Shown here piece by piece: positions 27,855-37,720 of a stretch of DNA of 64,000 nucleotides (positions are counted from its first letter, which is position 1; every line of letters starts with the position of its first letter). Position numbers and translations under genes: made by a program. The DNA comes from an uncultured Lachnospiraceae bacterium (lineage in GTDB: Bacteria; Bacillota; Clostridia; Lachnospirales; Lachnospiraceae), in contig CAJUPJ010000010.1 of NCBI GenBank assembly GCA_910588655.1, positions 1 to 64,000 of the forward strand, read 5' to 3'. Below the pieces are notes generated by a model that saw only the letters and a program-made list of their open reading frames with translations, searched no databases and had not been told where the DNA came from.

Positions 27855-29189
27855 CTACATTATATGAAACAGTTTCGGGAATTTCCTTTTCTTTGGATTA
27901 TTGTTTTTTTCTGTTTTTGTTCCAATTCCTATTTTATCTAAAACCCATAATAAAGGTTCTTCAACCCTGACAGCTTCAGGCTCTTCATCTATTTTATAAC
28001 ATTCTTTATTATCTTCATCTTCAGCTTCATATGGTTCAGTATTTAATGAAGAAACTATAAAAAATAAATGGCAAGGAAAACATTGTTCCAGTTTATTTTT
28101 TAATATTAAAGCTTTGTCGTTGTCTAACTCCTGCATAAGATGCCATACATCTATATCTGTACTTCTGAAATCATTATATGGAAAAATGCCATTTTCATAT
28201 AGTGAATAATCAATATTATCAAAAATATTAGAACTGTAGTTTAATACATTTCTCATAGTATCACCTTTAGACATTGTAACAGCTAAAGGTATATTGCTCT
28301 GGCCATTTTTATTATTGGATGTTACAAATGCATCACACATTGCACCTATTACCTTGTCTGGTTTATATAACTCCTGCTCTTCCTCATCAGCGCCCTGTAT
28401 TTCTCCCATAAACTGTCCAGGGTCAATTATTAAAATTATGCCATCTGAATTTTCTATAAATGGCCCAAATTTTTTCATTCTGCGCGGCTTTACACAATTT
28501 TCACCTGCTATATCATAAAAAACCAGAGTATACATCTTTTGTGTATTATTATCTTTTACATTTGCAGCCATAGGAGGAGTCAGCGCTTCTGGCACTGTAC
28601 CACGTGGAAGCGGCTTGTCTTTAGATATTTTATGGCCAGCCAGGAATTTATCTATCTCATCACAAGTGCCAAACATTGTTAAACCAGCTTTTGTAAAAAA
28701 ACTGTCCAGATATTTAAGGAGCTGTGAAAGGTATATAGTCTTTCCTGAACTTGTAATTCCTACTACTGAAATATATTTAACTGGATATTTTCCAAATTCA
28801 AAAGGCAGGTTATTATGGCAATATGGACATATCCTTACATCTGATGTCCTGCCAAATTCATCAGTTACTTCATTTACAAAACCGCTTGCATCATATTTAT
28901 AAGCTCCTTTTAAAGCATTTGGATTGTTATTGTCAATAACTGGATATCTGCTATATTCATTATTAATTTCACTTCCTGGAAAGTTATCCCAGAAATTTTT
29001 ATATAATTCATCTTCTGCTTCCTGGTATCTTTCTTTAATTTTTCTTTCCTGTTCTTCCATTTCATCAGAAAAATCCTGTTTTACAAAAGCTGTCATAGCC
29101 CTGAATGCTACTTTATCATGTGCAAAAGTTTCAAAACAAAACGGACATTTACAGTTCATTTTTACAAGGGCTTCCTGGAAATCTATCAT
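27855..29189 (-). CDS. Zinc-ribbon P-loop GTPase (DO-GTPase-like)
   Basis: 444 aa. CPFC at 15-18 and CPYC at 121-124 form a split zinc ribbon around a charged helical insert. A GTPase domain follows: P-loop GITSSGKT 144-151, DIAG (G3) at 226-229 and SKGD (G4) at 307-310, with VFYDIAGE typical of the TRAFAC-like family. A cysteine-poor C-terminal tail ends basic. It resembles the predicted double- or DO-GTPases that accompany GAP1, vWA and tubulin-like genes. ATG at 29189 preferred over the TTG at 29195 because AGGTG spacing is better. It begins right after the stop of the preceding gene. Confidence 0.78.
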   Translation of the reverse strand: MIDFQEALVKMNCKCPFCFETFAHDKVAFRAMTAFVKQDFSDEMEEQERKIKERYQEAEDELYKNFWDNFPGSEINNEYSRYPVIDNNNPNALKGAYKYDASGFVNEVTDEFGRTSDVRICPYCHNNLPFEFGKYPVKYISVVGITSSGKTIYLSQLLKYLDSFFTKAGLTMFGTCDEIDKFLAGHKISKDKPLPRGTVPEALTPPMAANVKDNNTQKMYTLVFYDIAGENCVKPRRMKKFGPFIENSDGIILIIDPGQFMGEIQGADEEEQELYKPDKVIGAMCDAFVTSNNKNGQSNIPLAVTMSKGDTMRNVLNYSSNIFDNIDYSLYENGIFPYNDFRSTDIDVWHLMQELDNDKALILKNKLEQCFPCHLFFIVSSLNTEPYEAEDEDNKECYKIDEEPEAVRVEEPLLWVLDKIGIGTKTEKNNNPKKRKFPKLFHIM

Positions 29190-29195
29190 TATCAA

Positions 29196-29873
29196 TCACC
29201 TGTCCTTATAGTATTTTTTATACTTTTCCTGGATACGGATACTAACTTCTGACTGTCTTGGAATGGTTATTACCAGTTCCCTGCCAAGGCATTGCTGTGG
29301 CAGGGGAAAATCTGGAACTATACCACTGACATGGTACATTACAGCGCCATCTTTATATCCGTCAATTACTGGCAGCTGCAATATACAAAGCTTATCTTTT
29401 GAAAAGGGAATTTTTTTATATTGTATATCTGCGTTAATTAAAACTGGCAAAAAACAAGTATTGTCTTCTAAAACTGTCTGGTAAATGCAAATCTTTTTCC
29501 CATCTTCTATATATTTACAGGCATATATACTAATTCCATATGGGATATTTTTTTTAAATTCATTTACTGGCAGCTGCAAACGCCTGTTATTATTAAGGAA
29601 CTCACGCCTGCCTATATGAAGCATCTTTAAAGTCCTGTTTTTTCTTAATGTAACCAGCTTTTTTGTATTGTTAATAATATCCTGGTCACTAAAGCCTGCC
29701 TCTTCTACTATTTCTTTTGCATCTGTTAAATTAAATTCCTGCCTGCTGTCGTAAATAAATACCAGAAAATCTGTAGCTTCCCTGAACCTCCAGTTAAAAA
29801 TAACCATACCTGTCTTTTTTTTATAATCCAGTTCCATTATCTGGTAATTCTGGTCTGCTTTCTTTATTATCAT
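29196..29873 (-). CDS. Unrecognised 225-aa cytoplasmic protein of the tubulin/GTPase operon
   Basis: I do not recognise this protein. It has no signal peptide or membrane helix and looks like a beta-rich N- and C-terminal region around a short helical segment (about 45-80). The open frame extends to 29951, but the ATG at 29873 behind CAGGAGATGGG is preferred. It overlaps the end of the 681-aa gene by 53 bases, and its own stop abuts the GTPase gene, so all three are translationally coupled. Its placement suggests a small adaptor between the tubulin-like and GTPase proteins. Confidence 0.65.
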   Translation of the reverse strand: MIIKKADQNYQIMELDYKKKTGMVIFNWRFREATDFLVFIYDSRQEFNLTDAKEIVEEAGFSDQDIINNTKKLVTLRKNRTLKMLHIGRREFLNNNRRLQLPVNEFKKNIPYGISIYACKYIEDGKKICIYQTVLEDNTCFLPVLINADIQYKKIPFSKDKLCILQLPVIDGYKDGAVMYHVSGIVPDFPLPQQCLGRELVITIPRQSEVSIRIQEKYKKYYKDR

Positions 29874-31866
29874 AATTCCCATCTCCTGCCCCAGTCCCTG
29901 CCAGATGCAGCTGCTCTGGTTTAGTAATATCGTAAATTTCCAGCTGTTCAATACAGTCTGTCCTGTTCAAATCAAACAAAACATACTCTTTGCTTCCTGC
30001 CGCTTCTAAAGTCCTGGCATATTCTGCATTTGCATTAACCAGATAATAACATCCTGTTTTAACCATAGGTATTTCTATATTATTTTTAATGCGTATGCTG
30101 CCTCTCAGTCTTTTATTTAATTCTTCAGATACAAATTTATGCCTGCCATTTTCATTTACCTTATTCATCCGGTTAGCTAATTCCTGTTCAAAGTTACAGT
30201 TATATATATTATTTTTTATTAATCCAAGATATTCATTCCACACCGCCTGTAGCAGCTCTTCTTTAGTATTTGACACCGAAAAAACTTCTGGAAACGTAGT
30301 ACTGTAATTATCAGGAATATAATTAAAATGCTGTTGTTTTTGTTCTATATATTCCTTTACAGTTTCACTGTAAAACTTTTCTACAGACTCTGATTTACTG
30401 TCTGTTACAAAACGCTGCTGTTCCATTTCTTTTTCACATTTTATATATGTTTCTTTAAAATTCTGTGCACTTTCTAAAAGCAGTTCCAGTTCATCTTTAA
30501 TTATATTTTTCGCATAATTATAAAATATACATTTGCTTTTATATACACTTAAATTATGAAGCCTTTTGTAAAAACTGTCTTTTTCTGATAAACCCGCAAA
30601 ATGGTATTCAGAAACAACCATTTCTTTTAAAACGTCCTGGTGTTCCGATAAATACAAAATTTCAAAATAATTAAAGTTTTTCTTAAGTATTCCGGAGATT
30701 TTTTTCCTGCATTGAATAATTTCATTATTATCTTTAAAAAAATTCCTGGCAGGTTCTGTATAATGCTTTTGCATAAATGCAGTTGCCGCATTAAATGTAG
30801 CATTATCTGCCATTTCTAATGTTACATCTGTATATCCCTGGATTTTCTTATAGTCCTGGCATGAACTGAATGGAAGATATTTCCAGTCAGTTTCCTTTGG
30901 GAATTTTGACTTTATTTTTTTATTAAATAATTCTTCTATATACAAAAAACCATTATACTGGTCCATTTGCAGTTTTTCTTTAATCTCACTTGCTGTCATC
31001 TCATGGAACAGTTTATTCTCTTCTGATGTATACAATCCATGTAGCAGTGCCAGTATTGAAACTGTTGCAATTTCATCTGTAGGTTTAGTAACCAGCGCAT
31101 AAGAAACTGTTTTAAATCCGCGGAACAGGTTTTGTATAACCCTGTCACTGCCCTTTTTATTTCCTCCTAATAAAATAAGATTAGCAGAAAGCCTGTAATT
31201 CTGCCATATATTATTATCACCAAGCATCTGGCCGGAATTAAGGTAATTACTTAAAAGATATACTGTCTGTGAACCTGTCAGGACATTATCTTTAACAATG
31301 TTGCGTAACAGCCTGTGTGACGCTCCCACATGGCTGTCACCTGGTCTCTGGTCAAGCATTAAATATAGTGTCTTTAATTCATTAGGACACATAGTATTAT
31401 TTGTCTGCTGGAATAATTTAAAATACTCCATGCTGTCCTCTTCTGTGGCATCCAGTACATATTCCAGTTTAACAGATGTCCGGCTGGAAAATATTTTCTC
31501 TTCTGTTTCAAGCATTCTTACAATAGCATTGTCTAAAGACATTTCCCAGTTTATATTACCCATTTCCCAGGTATATGTCTTTTTATTATCTCCATCCCTA
31601 AGAATAAAAACTTTCCATTGGCTGTCTTCTTTTATAACACATAAATATTGCAGAAAACAGGCATTATTCCAGTTTTCATCCAGCGTATTTTTAATATACT
31701 GCACAAAATTCCTACACTTATTTCCCATCATAATAATAACAGTTGGGTAAAGTGCTACATTGCCTCCAGTTTCTTTTTGCTGGTTTTCATTAAGTTTATG
31801 TATACAACATTCTAACAGTTCTTTTCCATTACAAAAATTTTTTTGTATATTTTTTTCCTGTTCCAT
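29821..31866 (-). CDS. Unrecognised 681-aa protein, possible divergent tubulin-like partner
   Basis: No family recognised with confidence. The early stretch LYPTVIIMMGNKCRNFVQYI resembles, in hydrophobic pattern and position, the VIIGLGGTGSDAVMQLKREV that opens the neighbouring tubulin-like protein, and ILLGGNKKG occurs near residue 230; the glycine-rich GTP loop is not conserved. This could be a nucleotide-free tubulin-like relative that pairs with it, which is inference. The middle is helical and charged (about 300-560). No membrane helix. It lies 58 bases after the tubulin-like gene with a weak AGGAT ribosome site. Confidence 0.6.
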   Translation of the reverse strand: MEQEKNIQKNFCNGKELLECCIHKLNENQQKETGGNVALYPTVIIMMGNKCRNFVQYIKNTLDENWNNACFLQYLCVIKEDSQWKVFILRDGDNKKTYTWEMGNINWEMSLDNAIVRMLETEEKIFSSRTSVKLEYVLDATEEDSMEYFKLFQQTNNTMCPNELKTLYLMLDQRPGDSHVGASHRLLRNIVKDNVLTGSQTVYLLSNYLNSGQMLGDNNIWQNYRLSANLILLGGNKKGSDRVIQNLFRGFKTVSYALVTKPTDEIATVSILALLHGLYTSEENKLFHEMTASEIKEKLQMDQYNGFLYIEELFNKKIKSKFPKETDWKYLPFSSCQDYKKIQGYTDVTLEMADNATFNAATAFMQKHYTEPARNFFKDNNEIIQCRKKISGILKKNFNYFEILYLSEHQDVLKEMVVSEYHFAGLSEKDSFYKRLHNLSVYKSKCIFYNYAKNIIKDELELLLESAQNFKETYIKCEKEMEQQRFVTDSKSESVEKFYSETVKEYIEQKQQHFNYIPDNYSTTFPEVFSVSNTKEELLQAVWNEYLGLIKNNIYNCNFEQELANRMNKVNENGRHKFVSEELNKRLRGSIRIKNNIEIPMVKTGCYYLVNANAEYARTLEAAGSKEYVLFDLNRTDCIEQLEIYDITKPEQLHLAGTGAGDGNYDNKESRPELPDNGTGL

Positions 31867-31924
31867 AAATTTATCCTATTGCCTGTTGCTATATAAAAGC
31901 TTTGGTTTTAGAGCCTGCATCCAG

Positions 31925-34900
31925 TTACATATTGAGTTTAAAGTTGTGCAACATTTTCATAAAATCATTATAGAAAGCTTCTAATTCATCGTGTATTGGG
32001 TCAAGTTCATCATAAATACCCAGATACCCCATAATTTTTTTAGGCATAACTGCTTCAAGTGCTGTAACAGTTTCCTGGACTTCTTTGGAATTTTCATCAT
32101 CCATACGTTCCATTGTTAAATCATGTATTTTTTTACGTATATCATTACCCAGTCCCTGGTAAGTCAGGAACGCCTGGTATGCGCCAGACTGCCCGTATTG
32201 CATACTGCTGTTCTGGAGTTCTACGCTTTTTTCCATGCCAAAATCATTATATGTAAAAATTATCTTTTTACCATAATACAGTACACCCGTAAATATTGCA
32301 TTGAAAAAATCATTTTTGTCTTTTTTCTCACTAAGAGTTCCATCAAAAATCTGTTCAAGTTCTTCAATTTTATTATCAAATTCCATGCTTTTCTGAAGCT
32401 CTTTATGGAGTATTTTATTTAACACTGGGGAGAGCAGGTAAAAATCAAGCATAACCTGTCTTTCGCTGCCTGAAATTGTGTTTAAACATTCTATGCGTAT
32501 TTCAGACGCGTTTTTGTGTAAAGACTCCTTTAATTCCTTTAACTTAGTAATCATTTCCTTAATTTTGTTTGGATTATACACACCATTAGTCATAATGCCG
32601 CCAGACTGCTCTATCCACTGTGTTAAATCTATATCTTCTGTTTTAATAATATTCCAGTAACCGGTTTCATCCTTTACAACTACTCCTGCTGTTTCAGCCT
32701 TTTCAAATTCACTAATAAGTGCACTGTTACGCTGTACAATACGCTGTAATGGTATGTCAGTTTCAAAGCTTGAAGGGACAGGTGATGGCAGCTTCTTATT
32801 CCAGTCCTCATCCCCACGCTCGAAAATATGCCTGCCAGGCTTTTTATCTGCTTCATAAGCCCGCTCTAATTCCATAATCCCCTGGTAAGCAAACATAGGA
32901 AGCCCGCTGTAAAAGCGCATCATTGATATTTTATCAGTAATATGTGACTCACGCACAGTAAATTCTTTCTGTTTGCCTGCAAACGAATTTGCAGCCATTT
33001 TTATCTCTGCTGCGTCATAAGGCACTGTCAGGTAACTATGCATTCCCATGTTTTTATGGTACATGGAATTTTTCCAGAAAAGCGGTGTAGAATCTTTGCC
33101 AAGCTTATTTTGTATAATTTCTTTTTCTATTGCTTCTGCTAAAAGCCCTGGATTATCTACATTAAATTTCTCCTTAAGATAATCTGTCATAGTTTTTTTG
33201 GTTGCATTGCCAAATTCCTGTAAGATAAAATCTGACACAAGTTTCCGTATTTCATTTTCATCCTGGTTTATCCATACATTACACTGTTCAAATAATGTAT
33301 TCATAAAATCATACAAAGTAATACCAATGTCAATATTTTTAATTTCTGCGTCAAGACCTTCTTTTATATCTGGTATATCTAGTATCTGCCATTTATATAT
33401 ATTATTGTTATTTCCTTTATGCAGCAGGACAGACTTATTAACTTCAAAGGTTTTACGCAGGGTTTCCATCACACTCATCAATATCCTGAAAATATTCTGG
33501 TTCAGCTTCTGGAGCTGTCTTTTATATTCCTGGAGTACTGTGTCCATATTGTGGTAAAGCTCTACAAGATAATAATGTACATATAAATTATTCAATGCAT
33601 CCAGATAATTTTCCAGCCTGGTATTTTTATTCAGGAAATTAGCATTATCCATCTTTGCTTCTGCGTCCTTATAGTCATCTGACCGCAGGTTTGCCTGGCG
33701 CAGCTCATGTTCCAGGTTTTCTTCATTTTGCTTAATAAACCCGTCTACTGCGTGTATTAAGTTCTGGTTATCCCCTCCCGCCAGCATCCTGCCAGCATAA
33801 AACGGTCCATAATCCAGATTAGTGACAAAGGAATCAAATAGTCCCTTATAAGTCCTGTTAACAAGGGAAGTGCTGTTCTTAGGTATGGAATACTCCATAA
33901 TATCTTCCATCATAGTTCTTGAATTTTTTTCCAGTATTCCAATATTTTCAGACAGAAATTCTGATGCCCTGTCTACAAAAGAATGGTTGCCGTTCTGTTC
34001 GTACATTTTTGCATCAAATGCTTTACTAAATGTTATATTTGCACTACAGCCATGTGATAATTCTTTTCTGATATCTTCATACTGTATTTGCATTTTAGAA
34101 AGGAATAAATCCCTGTCTTTTTCAGATGGTATTTTGTTATATATACTATTATAGCTTTCAAATAACCCGCATCCAAGATATGTAGCAATCTCTGACAGTG
34201 GCATCTCTGCAACTGAAGCGCCCAGTATATTGTAATCTACACTAGCCCCATGCTGTAATTTAATGCCATTTTTAATAGATTTTAAATTTGCAATATGGCT
34301 GTCTAATGTAAAGCCACTGTCTTCCTTAGCTAAAAAGCTGATAATATAATCGGTTACAACACCCATAGCATACTGGTAGCCGTTCTTAACATGGTTGCCA
34401 GAAGAATCTGTTGTAGATATAAGATAACATAAATCTACAGGGCTGGCAGCAAAATCTACCTCTGTAAAACCATAGTTCATCTTAAAGCTGTCTTTATTCC
34501 TGCCAAAATTCATACAATAGTCTAATTCTTTTAACGCAGCATATCCATTTACTTTGATATATTCTGAAATCAAAGGGTTTTCCTGTATAGAAGGAACTGA
34601 AAGGTTTACATCTGGAAGGAAAAAGTACCCGCTTACCCTTGCCCCGTCCTTGCCTATTTCTTTTAAAGCTTTCCTGGCCAGGTAGCATATGTCTAAAAAT
34701 GTACCACTGCCTGTCCCGCCTGAAATTCCCGCACATATATGGATATCCAGCTCTCCAGTATTTGCAGCAGTAAGGGCACTAGTCATAACGGATTTAATCT
34801 TATCATAAAGGGCAGCACCCTTATCCACAAGCAGAAACCTTCCGACCTGCCTTATGCCTCCTGCCCCGTTGCTTGCCTCATCTATAGAAATATGTTCATA

Positions 34901-35269
34901 ATCAAGCCAGTAAAGTTCTGGCCTGTTCTGCAATATTTTTTTTGCCTCAAATGTGCTTTTAATAGCACCATTTGAAAGTGGAAAAAACTCTGTGCTTTTA
35001 TCAATATCAGTTATGCTTCCAGATTGTACAATCTGCGAATCATCAGCATCAACCACAAGATATTTTATTGATTCATACTTTGGCAGCACTGCATCTGTAT
35101 TATCAGGCTTAAGCTGCCTGTAAACTTCCCGTTTTAACTGCATAACAGCATCAGAGCCAGTCCCACCAAGACCAATAATTACAGAAGCCCCTTCCTGTCT
35201 TTCAGACTGTTTCCTACGGTCAACAATGCCGCCGCCAGCATCAATTAATAACTGTCCATATGTAGCCAT
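31925..35269 (-). CDS. Large tubulin/FtsZ-like GTPase (Tubulin_2 / FtsZl type)
   Basis: 1114 aa, much longer than FtsZ. The N-terminal 400 residues carry tubulin-superfamily features: an opening strand-loop IIGLGGTGSDAV at 31-42 and the tubulin signature GGTGSG at 184-189 inside ICAGISGGTGSGTFLD. A probable T7-like loop with EVDFAASPVDLCYL occurs near 265-280. The rest is a long helical, charged region of unknown fold. Makarova and Koonin described such FtsZ-like families beside vWA genes and proposed membrane remodelling. The gene follows the vWA1 gene by 57 bases with GAGGAGG before ATG. Cytoplasmic; likely polymer-forming, by analogy. Confidence 0.82.
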   Translation of the reverse strand: MATYGQLLIDAGGGIVDRRKQSERQEGASVIIGLGGTGSDAVMQLKREVYRQLKPDNTDAVLPKYESIKYLVVDADDSQIVQSGSITDIDKSTEFFPLSNGAIKSTFEAKKILQNRPELYWLDYEHISIDEASNGAGGIRQVGRFLLVDKGAALYDKIKSVMTSALTAANTGELDIHICAGISGGTGSGTFLDICYLARKALKEIGKDGARVSGYFFLPDVNLSVPSIQENPLISEYIKVNGYAALKELDYCMNFGRNKDSFKMNYGFTEVDFAASPVDLCYLISTTDSSGNHVKNGYQYAMGVVTDYIISFLAKEDSGFTLDSHIANLKSIKNGIKLQHGASVDYNILGASVAEMPLSEIATYLGCGLFESYNSIYNKIPSEKDRDLFLSKMQIQYEDIRKELSHGCSANITFSKAFDAKMYEQNGNHSFVDRASEFLSENIGILEKNSRTMMEDIMEYSIPKNSTSLVNRTYKGLFDSFVTNLDYGPFYAGRMLAGGDNQNLIHAVDGFIKQNEENLEHELRQANLRSDDYKDAEAKMDNANFLNKNTRLENYLDALNNLYVHYYLVELYHNMDTVLQEYKRQLQKLNQNIFRILMSVMETLRKTFEVNKSVLLHKGNNNNIYKWQILDIPDIKEGLDAEIKNIDIGITLYDFMNTLFEQCNVWINQDENEIRKLVSDFILQEFGNATKKTMTDYLKEKFNVDNPGLLAEAIEKEIIQNKLGKDSTPLFWKNSMYHKNMGMHSYLTVPYDAAEIKMAANSFAGKQKEFTVRESHITDKISMMRFYSGLPMFAYQGIMELERAYEADKKPGRHIFERGDEDWNKKLPSPVPSSFETDIPLQRIVQRNSALISEFEKAETAGVVVKDETGYWNIIKTEDIDLTQWIEQSGGIMTNGVYNPNKIKEMITKLKELKESLHKNASEIRIECLNTISGSERQVMLDFYLLSPVLNKILHKELQKSMEFDNKIEELEQIFDGTLSEKKDKNDFFNAIFTGVLYYGKKIIFTYNDFGMEKSVELQNSSMQYGQSGAYQAFLTYQGLGNDIRKKIHDLTMERMDDENSKEVQETVTALEAVMPKKIMGYLGIYDELDPIHDELEAFYNDFMKMLHNFKLNM

Positions 35270-35326
35270 ATTTTCCTCCTCTTCCTATATATCTGGCGGA
35301 ACTGCACTATGGCAGTATTCCTGGGT

Positions 35327-37342
35327 TTAATAAGGCTTATAAAATATTCTCATGCCCTTTTCCATCTCTTTATCATTACTGATATTTATATCTTTTTCCC
35401 TGGTAATACGGATTTTCTTTTCTCTGTTTAAACCGGGCTTTGAATCTGTATAATAACCATCTCCAGACACCAGATAAATAAAATCATCTTTTTTTCCGGC
35501 TACCAGATAACATTTTTCCAGGTTTATCCCTATATCCTGGTCTGGGGTTATATACTTAGACAGCCTCATCTTTCCCTTTCCTCCGTCAAATGTTACCGGT
35601 GGTACAGTCCCTTCATCCCCATATGCCAGAATTTGTATTGTGCCACGGATTGCCCTGTTTGCATTTATAAAATAGCGTACCAGGAATACCAGTGCTAAAA
35701 CTGCAAGGACTAAAACTATGCCTAGTATTTCAAAGATTTCAAAAGACTGGACTTTTATCTCTATTTCTGCTTCTGCAGAAGCACCCTGGCTGTCTGTAGC
35801 CACCACTGTAAGGCTTCCATTGCCACATTTATTAAGTCTGATATTTAAAATACTATCGTCCAGGGTTACACTATCCCCGCTAAAACCAGAATCCTTAATA
35901 CTGTAATCCAATTTGGAATCTTCAGCATCAGAAGCCATGCCTGATAAATCCAGGTTATAGTTTTTCTTTGAAAACAGACCTGTTTTTTTGTCAATAAGAA
36001 TATGGCTTTTTTTCCATTCAGGCTTTGAATTTTTTATATTTACAGATAAAATATTTGACTTTACTGGCATATCATCAATTTCACAAGAAGCCTGTATTTC
36101 ATATTTGCCATAACCATCAAGTTTAATCTCCAGGCGGCTTCCTGCGCCATCTGGTTTCATTTTGCCGGCATTTTTCTTCTTGCCATTAGATTTTCTTGTA
36201 ATAGTAACATTTATAGGATATTTTTTATAAACTTTCTTTTCAGATACAGCATTTCCTTCATTATATATTTTTGCGGACAGTTCCCAGGCAGAGTTTTTAC
36301 CTTGGGAATTAACTGCTTTTTTTTCAAGTTCCAGGGTTAAATCAGAATTACAGACCATATCTACTTTAACCTGGTCTTTGCTTACGCCCCTTACAACCAG
36401 CTTCCAGCGTCCCGGCTGCGGTTTCTGGACTTTTATAATAGTAAAAGTCTTTGCCTTAACAGACATTTGTTTAAGTTCACTATTGGTATAACCATATCCA
36501 TCCGGATTAAACAGGTTATATTCCGTTCTTGGATTTAAAGTATTAATAATTATATTTGCTTCCTTTACACCAATCATAGGAATTGTAAAAGGAACTTTCA
36601 GTTCACCGCTTCTGGGAATTGAAGTTTTTACAATATTTACCGTCTTTGTTGAATAAATAATATTATAAAACTGGTTAAATACATCCTTTAAATCACTGGC
36701 ACTTTTAACTTCTACACAAGTTCCCCCTGTTGAATCAGAAATTTCCTGTAATTCCTGCGGTTTTGCCATGCCATTAGTATTCAGGCATACAGAATGGATG
36801 TTTATACCATTTTTTCTGGCGGTATCAATGGCTTCTTTCTTTTTCTGTCCAGACTCTTTCAGTTTCTGGGTACTGTCTTTTCCCTGTAAATCTGTATTGC
36901 CATCTGATAGCAATATAATAGAAGAAGGCAAATCCTTCTGTCCCTGGTTTTCAATTATCTGGACAGCCTGGTATATTGCCTTTCCAATATCTGTATCACC
37001 CGTGCTTGTAGTTTTCTTTACTTTATTAAACAAGTTTTTCTTTGTTTTTTTACCATCTATATATACAAGGTCTTGTTCCAGCAGTATATCATCATCAAAG
37101 ACTACAGCTCCCATATAGTTTCCTGTTTCTGTAGATAAACCTAAAAACAAATCCATAGCTTCAAACCGCAGTTTATACCTGTCAGTTGTTGCCATAGAAC
37201 CACTGCCATCCATTACAAATACCACATTCATATTGCCTTGTGTTTTTTGGCCTGCAGCAGACACTGTATTAGCTGGAAGCCCAACAATCCAGAACAAAAC
37301 TAAAATAATTAAACAATATGCTGGCTTGCTAATTCTCCTCAT
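35327..37342 (-). CDS. Secreted/anchored vWA protein with cytoplasmic tail
   Basis: 671 aa. Signal peptide (about 1-29, ending VSA), vWA domain (about 36-225) with DGSGSM at 45-50 and LLSDGNTDLQ, then beta-sandwich or Ig-like extracellular regions (about 240-530), one transmembrane helix (about 535-560) and a C-terminal cytoplasmic domain of about 105 residues that is beta-rich. The topology would let it sense or bind something outside and contact the tubulin-like protein inside. It is first of the large genes in the operon. Ligand unknown. Confidence 0.82.
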   Translation of the reverse strand: MRRISKPAYCLIILVLFWIVGLPANTVSAAGQKTQGNMNVVFVMDGSGSMATTDRYKLRFEAMDLFLGLSTETGNYMGAVVFDDDILLEQDLVYIDGKKTKKNLFNKVKKTTSTGDTDIGKAIYQAVQIIENQGQKDLPSSIILLSDGNTDLQGKDSTQKLKESGQKKKEAIDTARKNGINIHSVCLNTNGMAKPQELQEISDSTGGTCVEVKSASDLKDVFNQFYNIIYSTKTVNIVKTSIPRSGELKVPFTIPMIGVKEANIIINTLNPRTEYNLFNPDGYGYTNSELKQMSVKAKTFTIIKVQKPQPGRWKLVVRGVSKDQVKVDMVCNSDLTLELEKKAVNSQGKNSAWELSAKIYNEGNAVSEKKVYKKYPINVTITRKSNGKKKNAGKMKPDGAGSRLEIKLDGYGKYEIQASCEIDDMPVKSNILSVNIKNSKPEWKKSHILIDKKTGLFSKKNYNLDLSGMASDAEDSKLDYSIKDSGFSGDSVTLDDSILNIRLNKCGNGSLTVVATDSQGASAEAEIEIKVQSFEIFEILGIVLVLAVLALVFLVRYFINANRAIRGTIQILAYGDEGTVPPVTFDGGKGKMRLSKYITPDQDIGINLEKCYLVAGKKDDFIYLVSGDGYYTDSKPGLNREKKIRITREKDINISNDKEMEKGMRIFYKPY

Positions 37343-37383
37343 CTTATGTCCCCTTTCTTCAAAGTTTTACCTGTGCTAAAGTA

Positions 37384-37584
37384 TTATAAGCCTTTAGTAT
37401 ATTCCTGGCGGAGGAGCATTGCTAAAAACATAGTTACCAGGCTGAACACGATTAAAACAGTATCAATAACGATTGTTCCAGTTTTAGATTTAATCCTGCG
37501 CCCCAGTACCAGCCATAAGAAAAACAATGCAATCCAGGCAAATCCAAATATAATCAAAATTATTTCTAATATGGTCTTATCCAT
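37384..37584 (-). CDS. Small two-helix membrane protein
   Basis: 66 aa with two hydrophobic helices (about 5-27 and 37-57) joined by a basic loop GRRIKSKTG. The start follows a GGGGGAG site. It lies 41 bases before the vWA1 gene and behind its own predicted promoter, so it heads the operon. No family recognised. Small size, but the membrane pattern and ribosome site support a real gene. Confidence 0.65.
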   Translation of the reverse strand: MDKTILEIILIIFGFAWIALFFLWLVLGRRIKSKTGTIVIDTVLIVFSLVTMFLAMLLRQEYTKGL

Positions 37585-37623
37585 TATTACTCCCCCAGTT
37601 TTCTATCCATAAAGCTGGTTATT

Positions 37624-37652
37624 ATATTAGCACAACTTTTTATAAAAGTAAA
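37624..37652 (-). promoter_or_regulatory. Predicted promoter of the tubulin/vWA operon
   Basis: On the minus strand TTTACT (37647-37652) and TAATAT (37624-37629) with a 17-base spacer, about 40 bases upstream of the small membrane protein start. It would allow transcription separate from blaI. A match to the blaI palindrome was not found here. Confidence 0.5.
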
Positions 37653-37720
37653 TAAACCTCATCCAGTTATATCTTTATATTTATATTAAGATTTTATTAT
37701 TTCCAGCCCTGATGCCATGT

